64,000 bases of DNA from Rhodocyclus tenuis (lineage in GTDB: Bacteria > Pseudomonadota > Gammaproteobacteria > Burkholderiales > Rhodocyclaceae). Below the pieces are notes generated by a model. That model did no database searches. It saw only the letters and a list, made by a program, of their open reading frames with translations, and was not told the origin of the DNA. The translations under genes and the position numbers were made by a program. The stretch is taken from contig NZ_JACIGE010000002.1 in assembly GCF_014197755.1 (NCBI RefSeq), positions 310,001 to 374,000 on the forward strand. The letters are read 5' to 3'. This document shows, piece after piece, positions 43,534 through 52,449 of the stretch; position 1 is the stretch's first letter, and the number at the start of each line of letters is the position of its first letter.

Positions 43534-44718
43534 TCAGAGGCGGACTGCGATCAGCGGCACGCGCATCTCGGCGGCGGAGATTCCGCCGTGCACGCCGATC
43601 ATGTCGTGGCGTTTCTCGCCGGGCTGCCAGTCGACGAGAGTCCAGTCGTCCTTCATCACCAGCGCGAAATCGCCGATGCGCGAGGCGAGCTTCGGGTGCG
43701 CCGGCGCGTTTCCATACCAGCCGGCGGCGATCAGGTCGGCGCTGTGCTGTAGATCGAGCGCATGGCCGAAACGCTGGCGCAGCTTTGCCGCGAACTCGGC
43801 GCGCTGCGCCGCGGCGACACAGGCGTAGGCGACACGGCGCTCACCGCAGAGCGGCCGTTCGAGCAGGCCGACGATGTCCGGGTGCTCGTCGAGCGCGATC
43901 AGCCGCTCCTTTGGCGCGTCGATGAAACCATGATCGGCGCTGGCGACGACCCACGCGTCGCTGCCGGCGGCGGCGGCGAGAAAACGGCCGAAGGCAGCGT
44001 CGAAAGCGGCGAGCGTTGCGCGTGCGAGTTCGCTGTCGGTACCCGCCTGATGCGCGGCGGTATCGAGGTCGCCCCAGTAAGCGTAGAGGTAGCGCGGCGG
44101 TCCCGGCGCGTGCATGCGCTCGACCAGCCCGGCGAACATTTCGTCGGCGCTGCCGTAAGCGATCACTTCGGCGCCGCGCGTATGCCAGACGTTGAACGGG
44201 CTGGCGGCGATGGCGCGCGGCGAAAAGACGACGCTCGGCCGCTGCAGGCGCGAAAAGAACGAGGGATGGTCGAAGAGCAGCGGCGGCAGTTCAGCCGGTG
44301 TGTGCTTCGCCACTTCGCAGCGCGGCGTCAGGGGCAAAATGGCGAGCGTCTGCCCGATCTCCTGCAGATACATGCGCCAGCCGATGAGTGCCGACTGTGC
44401 CGGCGCCAGCCCGGTCATGTAGGCGCCGACGGCGCTGGCGGTGGTCGAGGGAAAGACCGAGGTCAGCCCGCCGAGGCGATGCCGGGCGAGGTTCGGGCAG
44501 TCACGGGCATTCGGGTGCTGCGCGTTGAAACGCTGCTCGCCGAGACCGTCGATGACGATACAGACGATGCTGCGCGCCGCAGCCAGCTGCGCTGCCGGCA
44601 GCGCGTGGCATTGCGCATAGGCGGGATGCGTCGGTGTCGCACCGCAGGCGACGCCGATGCTCTGCAGCAGATTGACGATGCCGCCGCCGCTGTAGTCGGG
44701 CAGGACAGTCGTGCTCAT
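43534..44718 (-). CDS. Alkaline-phosphatase-superfamily phosphodiesterase/pyrophosphatase
   Basis: The 394-residue protein belongs to the type I phosphodiesterase/nucleotide pyrophosphatase group. Metal and nucleophile parts are visible: IVCIVIDGLGEQ with the first metal Asp, the nucleophile Thr in SVFPSTTASAVGAYMTG, YWGDLDTAAHQAG (Asp/His metal ligands), VVASADHGFID and a late GVHGG. There is no signal peptide, which suggests a cytoplasmic enzyme. The ATG at 44718 (MSTTVLPDYSGGGI) was chosen over one 34 codons upstream, which crosses a hairpin. Substrate unclear; a nucleotide or phosphodiester is expected. It reads in the same direction as phaC upstream. Confidence 0.82.
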   Translation of the reverse strand: MSTTVLPDYSGGGIVNLLQSIGVACGATPTHPAYAQCHALPAAQLAAARSIVCIVIDGLGEQRFNAQHPNARDCPNLARHRLGGLTSVFPSTTASAVGAYMTGLAPAQSALIGWRMYLQEIGQTLAILPLTPRCEVAKHTPAELPPLLFDHPSFFSRLQRPSVVFSPRAIAASPFNVWHTRGAEVIAYGSADEMFAGLVERMHAPGPPRYLYAYWGDLDTAAHQAGTDSELARATLAAFDAAFGRFLAAAAGSDAWVVASADHGFIDAPKERLIALDEHPDIVGLLERPLCGERRVAYACVAAAQRAEFAAKLRQRFGHALDLQHSADLIAAGWYGNAPAHPKLASRIGDFALVMKDDWTLVDWQPGEKRHDMIGVHGGISAAEMRVPLIAVRL

Positions 44719-44767
44719 CACGTCGGAGCTCGCAGGTCGATGGGTCGGTGGAAAACGAGGCTGAAGA

Positions 44768-44799
44768 AAGCGCTGCCGGAGAAAGCACCGGCAGCGCTT
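44768..44799 (-). terminator. Hairpin downstream of phaC (distal)
   Basis: A perfect 12-bp stem (AAGCGCTGCCGG at 44768-44779, CCGGCAGCGCTT at 44788-44799) with an 8-nt loop, no U tract. It is the second of two strong hairpins after phaC on the minus strand. Confidence 0.5.
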
Positions 44800-44834
44800 C
44801 AGACGGACGACGCCAGGCAACAGCCCGATGTCGT

Positions 44835-44857
44835 CGCGGGAGCATGCCGCTCCCGCG
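44835..44857 (-). terminator. Hairpin downstream of phaC (proximal)
   Basis: A perfect 9-bp stem (CGCGGGAGC at 44835-44843, GCTCCCGCG at 44849-44857) with loop ATGCC starts 20 bp after the phaC stop. It probably protects the 3' end or terminates. Confidence 0.55.
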
Positions 44858-44877
44858 CGCCCTCAGTCCTTCTGCTC

Positions 44878-46698
44878 TCAGGCCTTCTTCTGCGTGTCGA
44901 GACGGAACTTGACGAAGGAACCCGGTGCGTCCTCGAGCACCGGCAGCGGTCCGTCACCCGGAACACGCGCCGCGACCTTCTCTTCACCCTTCGGCAGCGC
45001 CGTCAGCCACTGCTGCCAGTCGGTCCACCACGAGCCGGCGTTCTGCGTCGCACCGCTGAGGAAGTCGTCGGCAGCGGCTGGCAGCTTCTCGTTGGTCCAG
45101 TAGCCGTACTTGTTCGCCGCCGGCGGATTGACGATGCCGGCGATGTGGCCGGAACCGCCGAGAACGAACTTGACCGGCCCGGTCGGCAGCAGCGCGCCCA
45201 TGTAGGTCGACTTCCACGGTGCGATATGGTCTTCGATCGCCGAGATGAAGTAGCACGGCGTCTTCACCTTGGAGAGGTCGATCTTGGCGCCGCAAAGCTC
45301 GAGCCCGCCCGGTTCGCGCAGGCGGTTCTCGATGTACATCTTGCGCAGGTAGTAGCTGTGCATCGCGTACGGCATGCGCGTCGAATCGCTGTTCCAGTAG
45401 AGCAGGTCGAAGGGGAAGGGATCCTTGCCCATCAGGTAGTTGTTCACCACGAAGGACCAGATCAGGTCGTTGGCGCGCAGCATGTTGAAAGTGCCGGCCA
45501 TTTCCGAACCTTCGAGGAAGCCGCGCTCGGACATCTTCTTTTCCAGCGCCGTCACCGAAGCGTCGTCGACGAAGACACCGAGTTCGCCGGGTTCCGAAAA
45601 GTCGATCAGCGTGGTGAAGAAGGTGGCCGAAGCGATGCGCTTGTCGCGCTTGGCAGTCAGATACGCGAGCGTCGTCATCAGCAGCGTGCCGCCGAGGCAG
45701 TAGCCGGCGGCATTAACTTCCTTGGCACCGGTGATCGCGCACACCGTGTCGAGCGCGGCCAGCGTGCCTTCCTGCAGGTAGTCCTCGAAGGTCTTGTGCG
45801 CCAGCTTTTCGTCCGGGTTGACCCAGGACATGATGAAGACGGTGTGGCCCTGGTCGGTCGCCCACTTGACCAGCGAGTTCTTGTCGCGCAGGTCGAGGAT
45901 GTAGTACTTGTTGATCCACGGCGGAACGATCAGCAGCGGGCGCTTGTACTGGTCCGGCGTCGTCGGCGTGTACTGGATCAGCTGGATCAGGTCGTTCTGG
46001 AAAACCACCTTGCCCGGCGTCGTCGCGACATTGCGGCCCGGCTCGAAGGCGTCGGTGTCGGTCATGCGGATGCGCAGTTGTCCGTCGCCGGCTTCGAAAT
46101 CATTGAGCAGGTTGTTGAAACCGCGCACCAGATTCTGGCCGTTGGTCTTGACCGTCTCGCGGAAGACTTCCGGATTGGTCAGTGCGAAGTTCGACGGCGA
46201 CAGCGCGTCGATGTACTGGCGCGTGAAAAAGTTGATCTTGCCCTGCGTCGCCGGGTCGATTCCCTCGACGCCGCTGACCGTGTCGTGCAGATGGCGCGCG
46301 GTGATCAGGTAGGACTGCTTCATGAAGTCGAACAGGAAGTGCTGTTCCCAGTCGTCATCCTTGAAGCGCTTGTCGCCCTTGGCCGGCGCGGCGATCGGAT
46401 TGAGCGGCACGCCGAGCATCTTCATCGTCGAGTGCTGCCACAGCGAGAAGTAGTCCCACATCATGCTCATCTGCGCCTGCGCCAGCTTCACCGGATTGGC
46501 GAGCAGATGCGAAGACAGGTCCATGAAAGCCTTCGCGATGCCGAGTTCGTCGGTCGGCGCCGAAACGCCGGCACGCGCGGCTTTTTCCAGATGCTGGGTG
46601 AGCATGCGCGAGGCTCGCTGCGCGACTTCGGCATACGCCTGGGCAACTTCGGCGGGATGCGGGGCCTTCTTTTCTTCGACGGGATTTTGCTGCGTCAT
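44878..46698 (-). CDS. phaC: Class I polyhydroxyalkanoate synthase
   Basis: It polymerises 3-hydroxyacyl-CoA to PHA on granules. The 606-residue protein has the lipase-like box GYCLGG with catalytic Cys334, Asp490 (ISAIEDHIAPW) and His518 (GGSGHIAGIVNPP), the class I triad of Cupriavidus PhaC. The PhaC N-domain (~70-240) carries HLHDTVSGVEGIDPATQGKINFF and NPEVFRETVKTNGQNLVRG. The ATG at 46698 has a strong AAGGAG. No phaA, phaB or phaR is next to it. Residues 1-30 are variable and Pro/Glu-rich, as in the family. Confidence 0.95.
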   Translation of the reverse strand: MTQQNPVEEKKAPHPAEVAQAYAEVAQRASRMLTQHLEKAARAGVSAPTDELGIAKAFMDLSSHLLANPVKLAQAQMSMMWDYFSLWQHSTMKMLGVPLNPIAAPAKGDKRFKDDDWEQHFLFDFMKQSYLITARHLHDTVSGVEGIDPATQGKINFFTRQYIDALSPSNFALTNPEVFRETVKTNGQNLVRGFNNLLNDFEAGDGQLRIRMTDTDAFEPGRNVATTPGKVVFQNDLIQLIQYTPTTPDQYKRPLLIVPPWINKYYILDLRDKNSLVKWATDQGHTVFIMSWVNPDEKLAHKTFEDYLQEGTLAALDTVCAITGAKEVNAAGYCLGGTLLMTTLAYLTAKRDKRIASATFFTTLIDFSEPGELGVFVDDASVTALEKKMSERGFLEGSEMAGTFNMLRANDLIWSFVVNNYLMGKDPFPFDLLYWNSDSTRMPYAMHSYYLRKMYIENRLREPGGLELCGAKIDLSKVKTPCYFISAIEDHIAPWKSTYMGALLPTGPVKFVLGGSGHIAGIVNPPAANKYGYWTNEKLPAAADDFLSGATQNAGSWWTDWQQWLTALPKGEEKVAARVPGDGPLPVLEDAPGSFVKFRLDTQKKA

Positions 46699-46844
46699 GG
46701 GTGGCTCCTTGTACGACGATTGAAACGGATCAAGGCGCAGGCCCGGCGGGCATGCGCAGAACGGGAGACGCCGCGTGGCGCGAAACAGGCGAAACGCGGG
46801 CCGCAATGCGGACAAGAACGCGGGCTGAAAGACGCAAGGACATT

Positions 46845-47933
46845 TCAGACCCGGACAAAACGGGTGACACCGTCGTCGCCATCGAGCCGCCGTACGCGAC
46901 CGGCGTGCTCGAGACGGTTGAGGTGGGCGATCGCCTCGCCCATGGCAAACATCGTCTGGTGCGCGTCGAGCTCGCGTTCGAAGAGTACCGGCAGCAGGTC
47001 GGCGGCGCATTGCGGCGACGAACAGCTGAGCTCAAGCAAGGCCAGCCGCTCGTCATGGTGAGCATGTTGCGCCTCGACGCGCGCATGCAGGCCATAAAAA
47101 GGAAAACCGTGCGAAGGCAGGATCAGCGTTTCGGCCGGCAGCTCGCGCAGGCGGTCGAGCGAAGCGAGGTAGTCGGCGAGCGAATCGGCGTCCGGCGTCA
47201 CGGCAAAGACGCTGATGTTGGTCGATATCTTCGGCAGGAGCATGTCGCCGGAAATCAGTACGCCGGCTTCGGCGCAGTACAGCGAAGCATGTTCGGGCGA
47301 ATGGCCGTGACCGACGCGCACCTGCCAGTCGCGGCCGCCGATATGCAGGACAGCACCGTCGAACAGCCGCTGGTAGCTCGTCGGCAGTGTCGGCACGCCG
47401 CGGTTGTAGCCGCCGCGGCCGGCGGCGATCGCCGCGCCGCGCTCGGCGGACAGTCCGTGCCGGCCGAACTGGCGCTGCATCGGCTCGTTGCCGTGACCGC
47501 CGATCTCCTGCCAGACGGCGTGCGCGGTGAGGTATTCGCCGAGCGTCATCAGCACCGGCGCGCCGCTCTGTTCGGCAAGCCACGCCGCCAGACCGACGTG
47601 ATCGGGGTGGAAGTGGGTGACGACGATGCGCGTGATGCGTTCGCCGCGCGGCGTTGCCGCCAGTTCCGCAAGAATCTTCGTCCAGCACTCGCGCACCGCC
47701 GGCAGCGCGAAGCCGGTGTCGACGATCACCCAGCCAGCGTCGTCCTCGATCAGCCACAGATTGATATGGTTGAGCGCGAAGGGCAGCGGCATGCGCAACC
47801 AGCGCACGCCCGGGGCGATCTCGAAGGTCTCGCCCGGCGGCGGCGCCTGCGTGCGCGGATAGCGCGGCAGACGTTCGGCGGCGACGAGTGCTTCGACATT
47901 CTCAGCAGCAAGGCCCGGGGAGGGATGCGACAT
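46845..47933 (-). CDS. Metallo-beta-lactamase-fold hydrolase (glyoxalase II-like)
   Basis: The 362-residue hydrolase has the dinuclear metal motif THFHPDH (H107-D111-H112), WVIVDTGFALP before it, GHGHSPEHASLYC with the next His, VLISGDMLLP with the bridging Asp and a final SHGFPF. The C-terminal ~100 residues include a winged-helix-like segment (ALLELSCSSPQCAADLLPVLFERELDAHQTMFAMGEAIAHLNRLEHAGRV), as in LACTB2-type MBL proteins. The ATG at 47933 was chosen over an upstream one at 48170 that crosses the MerR promoter. It is divergent from the LiuR-like regulator, so it may be linked to acyl-CoA metabolism, for example as a thioesterase. Confidence 0.85.
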   Translation of the reverse strand: MSHPSPGLAAENVEALVAAERLPRYPRTQAPPPGETFEIAPGVRWLRMPLPFALNHINLWLIEDDAGWVIVDTGFALPAVRECWTKILAELAATPRGERITRIVVTHFHPDHVGLAAWLAEQSGAPVLMTLGEYLTAHAVWQEIGGHGNEPMQRQFGRHGLSAERGAAIAAGRGGYNRGVPTLPTSYQRLFDGAVLHIGGRDWQVRVGHGHSPEHASLYCAEAGVLISGDMLLPKISTNISVFAVTPDADSLADYLASLDRLRELPAETLILPSHGFPFYGLHARVEAQHAHHDERLALLELSCSSPQCAADLLPVLFERELDAHQTMFAMGEAIAHLNRLEHAGRVRRLDGDDGVTRFVRV

Positions 47934-48147
47934 GCAGGAGATCTCCGGCTTAAAGTGCAAAGAATGGACGCGCAAGCTGAAACGAGGCTTACAAGAGAAA
48001 ACGCGCCGACAGGCTGCAGCTGCGCTGAAAACCGGCAGCAGCGGGCAGCGCACACCGGCGAAGACCGGCGACAGTCGCAGCTGCTGCGTGGTAAAACCTG
48101 CATCAGGCGCTAAACTTCGACGCTGAAACAGCGCGCCGCCGACGCTT

Positions 48148-48176
48148 TTGCAGACGGTGGCGCGACCCACTATAAC
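48148..48176 (+). promoter_or_regulatory. Putative promoter of the MerR-family regulator
   Basis: TTGCAG (48148-48153), a 17-bp spacer and TATAAC (48171-48176) precede the GTG at 48205. The -35 match is weak (3/6). A start near 48183 would exclude the longer in-frame GTG at 48148. Confidence 0.4.
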
Positions 48177-48204
48177 ATCCGACGTGTTTCCGGACGGTTA
48201 CCCA

Positions 48205-48621
48205 GTGAGCAGGCAGGCAAGCACTTTCAGCATCTCCGATCTGGCGCGCGAATTCGGCATCACGCCGCGCACGATCCGCTTCTACGAAGACCAGGGTCTC
48301 GTCGCGCCGCAACGCGAGGGACGCGTGCGCGTGTTCACCCGCCGCGACCGCACCCGGCTCAGGCTCGCGTTGCGCGGCAAGCGCCTCGGACTGAGCCTCG
48401 CCGAGATCAAGGAACTGATCGGCATGTACGACACGGCGCGCGACGAGCGCACGCAGCTCGCCGAAGTGCTGCTCGTCCTCGGCCGGCGCAAGGCCGCGCT
48501 GCTGCAACAGCGCGAGGACATCGCCGCCGTCCTTGGCGAACTCGAAACCTTCGAAAAACAATGCCGCGAGCTGCTCGACGACGGCCCGGCAGAAGCCGCA
48601 GGCAAGACGCAGGCTGCCTGA
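48205..48621 (+). CDS. liuR: MerR-family regulator, LiuR-like
   Basis: The 138-residue regulator has an N-terminal MerR helix-turn-helix (FSISDLAREFGITPRTIRFYEDQGLVAPQREGRVRVFTRRDRTRLRLALRGKRLGLSLAEIKELIGMYDT) and a C-terminal coiled coil (ERTQLAEVLLVLGRRKAALLQQ...). It lacks the cysteines of metal-sensing MerR proteins, as expected for LiuR. Known LiuR proteins repress branched-chain amino-acid catabolism. It directly precedes the operon with isovaleryl-CoA dehydrogenase, methylcrotonyl-CoA carboxylase and HMG-CoA lyase, and an 18-bp palindrome lies between them. The GTG at 48205 is chosen because it lies after the promoter and closest to the HTH. Confidence 0.85.
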   Translation: MSRQASTFSISDLAREFGITPRTIRFYEDQGLVAPQREGRVRVFTRRDRTRLRLALRGKRLGLSLAEIKELIGMYDTARDERTQLAEVLLVLGRRKAALLQQREDIAAVLGELETFEKQCRELLDDGPAEAAGKTQAA

Positions 48622-48732
48622 CTGGCAGCACCGGCACATTGACGCCGGATGCCGCGGCACCGGCGCCGGCTACCCGGTGACACAGCAAGCCTAAGCACAG
48701 CCAACGCCGCAACTGACTGCGCGTGCAAATCA

Positions 48733-48750
48733 GTTGACGTTAACGTCAAC
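48733..48750. promoter_or_regulatory. Perfect 18-bp palindrome, probable LiuR operator
   Basis: GTTGACGTTAACGTCAAC is a perfect palindrome in the 318-bp gap between the MerR regulator and the dehydrogenase. Its left part contains TTGACG, which could be the -35 of the liu promoter, with only a weak -10 (CAAATA) beyond it. MerR proteins bind such dyads inside promoters. The remainder of the gap has no gene. Confidence 0.65.
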
Positions 48751-48939
48751 GTAAATTCAAATAGCGTCCCGCTGCCCTCTTGTGTCGCGCTCCCCAGAAC
48801 CTGGCGGAGCGCGCCGATCTGCAGCAGCACCCGCGGCGAGGGTTTCGCCGTACAGAACGGGCACAAGACCCGGTGTGCGGCGATGCAGCAGACGATCCTC
48901 GCCGTGCACGGCAAAGATAAACCATAAGGAGTGAGACAA

Positions 48940-50115
48940 ATGGACTACCCCGGACTCGATTTCGAACTCGGCGAAACGATCGACATGCTGCGCGACGCGG
49001 TGCGGGACTTCGCCACCGCCGAGATCGCCCCGCGCGCCGCCGCCATCGATCGTGAAGACGCCTTCCCTGCCGACCTGTGGAAGAAGTTCGGCGACATGGG
49101 CCTGCTCGGCGTCACGGCCGAAGAGGAATACGGCGGCGCCGGCCTCGGCTACCTCGCGCACATCGTCATCATGGAAGAACTGTCGCGCGCCTCGGCGGCG
49201 GTGGCGCTCTCCTACGGTGCGCACTCCAACCTGTGCGTGAACCAGATCAAGCGCAACGGCACCGCTGCGCAGAAGCAGCGTTACCTGCCGAAACTCATCT
49301 CCGGCGAGCACGTCGGCGCGCTCGCCATGTCCGAACCCGGCGCCGGCTCCGACGTCGTCTCGATGACACTGCGCGCCGACAGGAAGGGCGACCGCTACGT
49401 GCTCAACGGCTCGAAGATGTGGATCACCAACGGCGGCGACGCCGACACGCTGGTCGTCTACGCCAAGACCGACCCGGCCGCCAGCGCGCGCGGCATCACC
49501 GCCTTCATCGTCGAGAAGGGATTCAAGGGCTTCTCCGCCGGCGCCAAGCTCGACAAGCTCGGCATGCGCGGCTCGAACACCTGGCCGCTGTTTTTCGACG
49601 ACTGTGAAGTCCCCGCCGAAAACGTTCTCGGCGTCGAAAACGACGGCGCGCGCGTGCTCATGAGCGGGCTCGACTTCGAGCGCGCCGTTCTCGCCGGCGG
49701 CCCGCTCGGCATCATGGCCGCCTGCCTCGACACCGTGCTGCCCTACGTGCACGAGCGCCGCCAGTTCGGCCGCGCCATCGGCGAATTCCAGCTGATGCAG
49801 GGCAAGCTCGCCGACATGTATTCAACCTTCAACGCCTGCCGCGCCTATGTGTATGCCGTCGGCCGCGCCTGCGAGAAGGTCGGCGCCGGCAGCCGCTCGC
49901 CGCGCAAGGACGCCGCCGGCGCCATCCTCTACGCCGCCGAGAAGGCGACGTGGATGGCCGGCGAGACGATCCAGACGCTCGGCGGCAACGGCTACATCAA
50001 CGACTACCCCGCCGGCCGCCTGTGGCGCGACGCCAAGCTCTACGAGATCGGCGCCGGCACCTCCGAAATCCGCCGCATGCTGATCGGCCGCGAGCTGTTC
50101 GGCGAAACCGCCTGA
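48940..50115 (+). CDS. liuA: Isovaleryl-CoA dehydrogenase
   Basis: It oxidises isovaleryl-CoA to 3-methylcrotonyl-CoA with FAD, handing electrons to ETF. The 391-residue protein has [13 protein letters not shown] and [10 protein letters not shown] at the FAD site. The catalytic Glu sits on helix G (Glu247 in [15 protein letters not shown]), and the usual position carries [13 protein letters not shown] with Ala in place of Glu; both traits are diagnostic of isovaleryl-CoA dehydrogenase. The ATG at 48940 lies 8 nt after AAGGAG; the GTG at 48931 is too close. First enzyme gene of the operon. Confidence 0.95.
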   Translation: MDYPGLDFELGETIDMLRDAVRDFATAEIAPRAAAIDREDAFPADLWKKFGDMGLLGVTAEEEYGGAGLGYLAHIVIMEELSRASAAVALSYGAHSNLCVNQIKRNGTAAQKQRYLPKLISGEHVGALAMSEPGAGSDVVSMTLRADRKGDRYVLNGSKMWITNGGDADTLVVYAKTDPAASARGITAFIVEKGFKGFSAGAKLDKLGMRGSNTWPLFFDDCEVPAENVLGVENDGARVLMSGLDFERAVLAGGPLGIMAACLDTVLPYVHERRQFGRAIGEFQLMQGKLADMYSTFNACRAYVYAVGRACEKVGAGSRSPRKDAAGAILYAAEKATWMAGETIQTLGGNGYINDYPAGRLWRDAKLYEIGAGTSEIRRMLIGRELFGETA

Positions 50116-50289
50116 TGCCGGTAAAAGCGCGTTTACGGGGGTGGTCGGCGGGCGAGTTTTCGGCCATGCTTGATCGTCGGCCGACGCCCCTGCCGCCGCC
50201 CGCCGCAGCGACAAGCCTGCCCCGGACAAGCCGCTGAACAGCCACCGCACCGCCCAATCACTTCTCTGCCAACCCGCCAGGAGCTTCAC

Positions 50290-51471
50290 ATGTCTGACCC
50301 GATCGTCATCGTTTCCGCCGTGCGCACGCCACTCGGCGCCTTCCAGGGCGATTTCGCCAGTCTCACTGCGCCGCAACTCGGTGCCGTTGCCATCCGCGCC
50401 GCCGTCGAGCGCGCCGGCATCGCCCCGGCAGCGGTCGAGGAAGTCGTTTTCGGCAACGTGCTGCAGGCCGGCGTCGGCCAGGCACCGGCTCGCCAGGCGG
50501 CGCTTGGCGCCGGCCTGCCGCTGTCGGCCGGGTGCACGACGATCCACAAGGTGTGCGGCTCGGCGCTCAAGTCGGTGATGATGGTGCACGACGGCCTGCT
50601 CGCCGGTTCCTACGAAATCGGCGTCGCCGGTGGTCAGGAGTCGATGAGCAACGCGCCCTACCTGCTGCCGAAGGCACGTAGCGGCTACCGCCTCGGCCAC
50701 GGCCAGCTGCTCGACCACATGTTCTTCGACGGTCTCGAAGACGCTTACCAGAAGGGCCGCCTGATGGGCACCTTCGCCGAGGAGTGCGCCGAGGCCTACG
50801 GCTTCACGCGCGCCGCGCAGGACGAATTCGCCATCCGCTCGACGACGCGGGCGCAGCAGGCGATCAACGACGGTTCGTTCGCCTGGGAAATCGCCCCCGT
50901 CACCGTTGCCGGGCGCAAGGGCGACGTCGTCATCGACAAGGATGAACAGCCACTGAAGGCGCAGATCGAGAAGATTCCCGGCCTCAAGCCGGCGTTCAAG
51001 AAGGACGGCACGGTCACCGCCGCCAACTCGTCGTCGATCTCCGACGGCGCCGCGGCGCTGGTGCTGATGAAGGCGTCGAAGGCCGCCGCGCTCGGCCTGA
51101 CGCCGCTGGCGCGCATCGTCGGCCACGCCACGCACGCGCAGGAGCCGAACCTGTTCACCACGGCACCGGTGTTCGCCATCGAGAAGCTGCTGAAGAAGAT
51201 CGGCTGGAGCACCACCGACGTCGACCTGTGGGAAATCAACGAAGCCTTCGCCGTCGTCACCATGGCCGCGATCCACGATCTCAAGCTCGACCCGGCCAGG
51301 GTGAACGTGCACGGCGGCGCCTGCGCGCTCGGCCACCCGATCGGCGCTTCCGGCGCGCGCATCCTCGTCAGCCTGCTCGGCGCGCTCAGGCAGTACGGCA
51401 AGAAGCAGGGCGTTGCCTCGCTGTGCATCGGCGGCGGCGAAGCCGTCGCTGTCGGCGTCGAGCTGCTCTAG
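50290..51471 (+). CDS. Acetyl-CoA C-acetyltransferase (thiolase)
   Basis: It cleaves or makes acetoacetyl-CoA. The 393-residue thiolase has the acyl-accepting Cys89 in IHKVCGSALKS, EINEAFAVV, His349 in GGACALGHPIGASGARI and the second active Cys379 in SLCIGGGEA. Its place in the liu operon fits the last step: acetoacetate from HMG-CoA lyase, after activation by a CoA transferase, is split to acetyl-CoA. The same reaction in reverse would feed PHA synthesis. The 174-bp gap upstream contains no gene; the ATG at 50290 is preceded by CAGGAG at 10 nt. Confidence 0.93.
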   Translation: MSDPIVIVSAVRTPLGAFQGDFASLTAPQLGAVAIRAAVERAGIAPAAVEEVVFGNVLQAGVGQAPARQAALGAGLPLSAGCTTIHKVCGSALKSVMMVHDGLLAGSYEIGVAGGQESMSNAPYLLPKARSGYRLGHGQLLDHMFFDGLEDAYQKGRLMGTFAEECAEAYGFTRAAQDEFAIRSTTRAQQAINDGSFAWEIAPVTVAGRKGDVVIDKDEQPLKAQIEKIPGLKPAFKKDGTVTAANSSSISDGAAALVLMKASKAAALGLTPLARIVGHATHAQEPNLFTTAPVFAIEKLLKKIGWSTTDVDLWEINEAFAVVTMAAIHDLKLDPARVNVHGGACALGHPIGASGARILVSLLGALRQYGKKQGVASLCIGGGEAVAVGVELL

Positions 51472-51483
51472 TCCGGAAGAGCG

Positions 51484-52449
51484 ATGCCGCAACGCAGCGC
51501 TGCCTCGCCCGCAATGCCGCCCGCGATCCTCGCCAAGCTGCTGGGGACTGCCGTCTTCTGGGGCGGCACCTGGATCGCCGGGCGCGTCGCCGTGCGTGAG
51601 GTGACGCCGCTGGCCGCGGCGAGCTGGCGCTTTTTCGTCGCCGCGCTGATCCTCGGCGCGCTGGTGCTGGCACGCGAAGGCATGCCGCGCTGGAACCGGC
51701 GCGACTGGCTGACGCTGCTGGCGCTCGGCGCCAGCGGCATCTTTCTCTACAACATCTGCTTCCTGTACGGCCTGCAACGCATCGAGGCCGGGCGCGGCGC
51801 ACTGGTCGTCGCGCTGACGCCGGCAGCGGTCGCCGCCGCCGACTGGCTGCTGTTCCGCGCGCCGATGTCGCCGGCCAAAGCCACCGGCATCATGCTGGCG
51901 ATGGTCGGCTGTCTGGTCGTCGTCACCAACGGCGATCCGCTGCGCCTGTTCGCCGGTGAAGTCGGCAGCGGCGAATGGCTGATCCTCGGCTGCGTCGTCC
52001 TCTGGGCGGCCTACACCTTCATCGGCCGCGTCGGCACGCGCACACTGACACCGCTGGCGATGACCTTCGGCGCCAGCCTCACCGGCTGGGCGATGCTCAC
52101 CGTCGCGGCGCTGGTGGACGGTTCGCTGTTCGCGTTCGACGGCGCCGGCTGGCCGGGAATTTCGAGCATCGTCTTCCTCGGCCTGTTCGGCACCGCGCTC
52201 GGTTTCACCTGGTACGCCGAAGCGGTCGAGCACATCGGCGCGACGCGTGCCTCGGCCTTCATCAATCTGGTTCCACTCTGCGCCGTGCTGCTCGGCGCGC
52301 TGCTGCTCGGCGAACGCATCGGCCTCGCCGCACTGGTCGGCGGCGTCATCGTCGTTGCCGGCGTCACTCTTACCAACCGCGCCAGCGCCAGGCTCGTGCA
52401 TGCCGCACGCGCCGCGCCGGCGCCTGCCAAGCTGGAGAAACCCGCATGA
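51484..52449 (+). CDS. EamA/DMT-family permease
   Basis: The 321-residue inner-membrane protein has ten hydrophobic helices in two EamA repeats (~16-140 and ~155-300). Marks are [35 protein letters not shown] at the start and [27 protein letters not shown] in the second repeat. The N-terminus has several possible starts; the ATG at 51484 is the first. It overlaps the next dehydrogenase gene by 4 bp (ATGA), so it is a true member of the operon. An exporter for excess branched-chain amino acids or acids is a reasonable inference, not shown by sequence. Confidence 0.85.
   Translation: MPQRSAASPAMPPAILAKLLGTAVFWGGTWIAGRVAVREVTPLAAASWRFFVAALILGALVLAREGMPRWNRRDWLTLLALGASGIFLYNICFLYGLQRIEAGRGALVVALTPAAVAAADWLLFRAPMSPAKATGIMLAMVGCLVVVTNGDPLRLFAGEVGSGEWLILGCVVLWAAYTFIGRVGTRTLTPLAMTFGASLTGWAMLTVAALVDGSLFAFDGAGWPGISSIVFLGLFGTALGFTWYAEAVEHIGATRASAFINLVPLCAVLLGALLLGERIGLAALVGGVIVVAGVTLTNRASARLVHAARAAPAPAKLEKPA

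Noticed and set aside
43762-47061. 1099-codon open frame antisense to the phosphatase-fold gene and phaC
   Set aside because: It mirrors two well-supported genes on the opposite strand, is full of Arg/His/Gly/Gln as in other GC-bias shadows, and has no recognisable domain.
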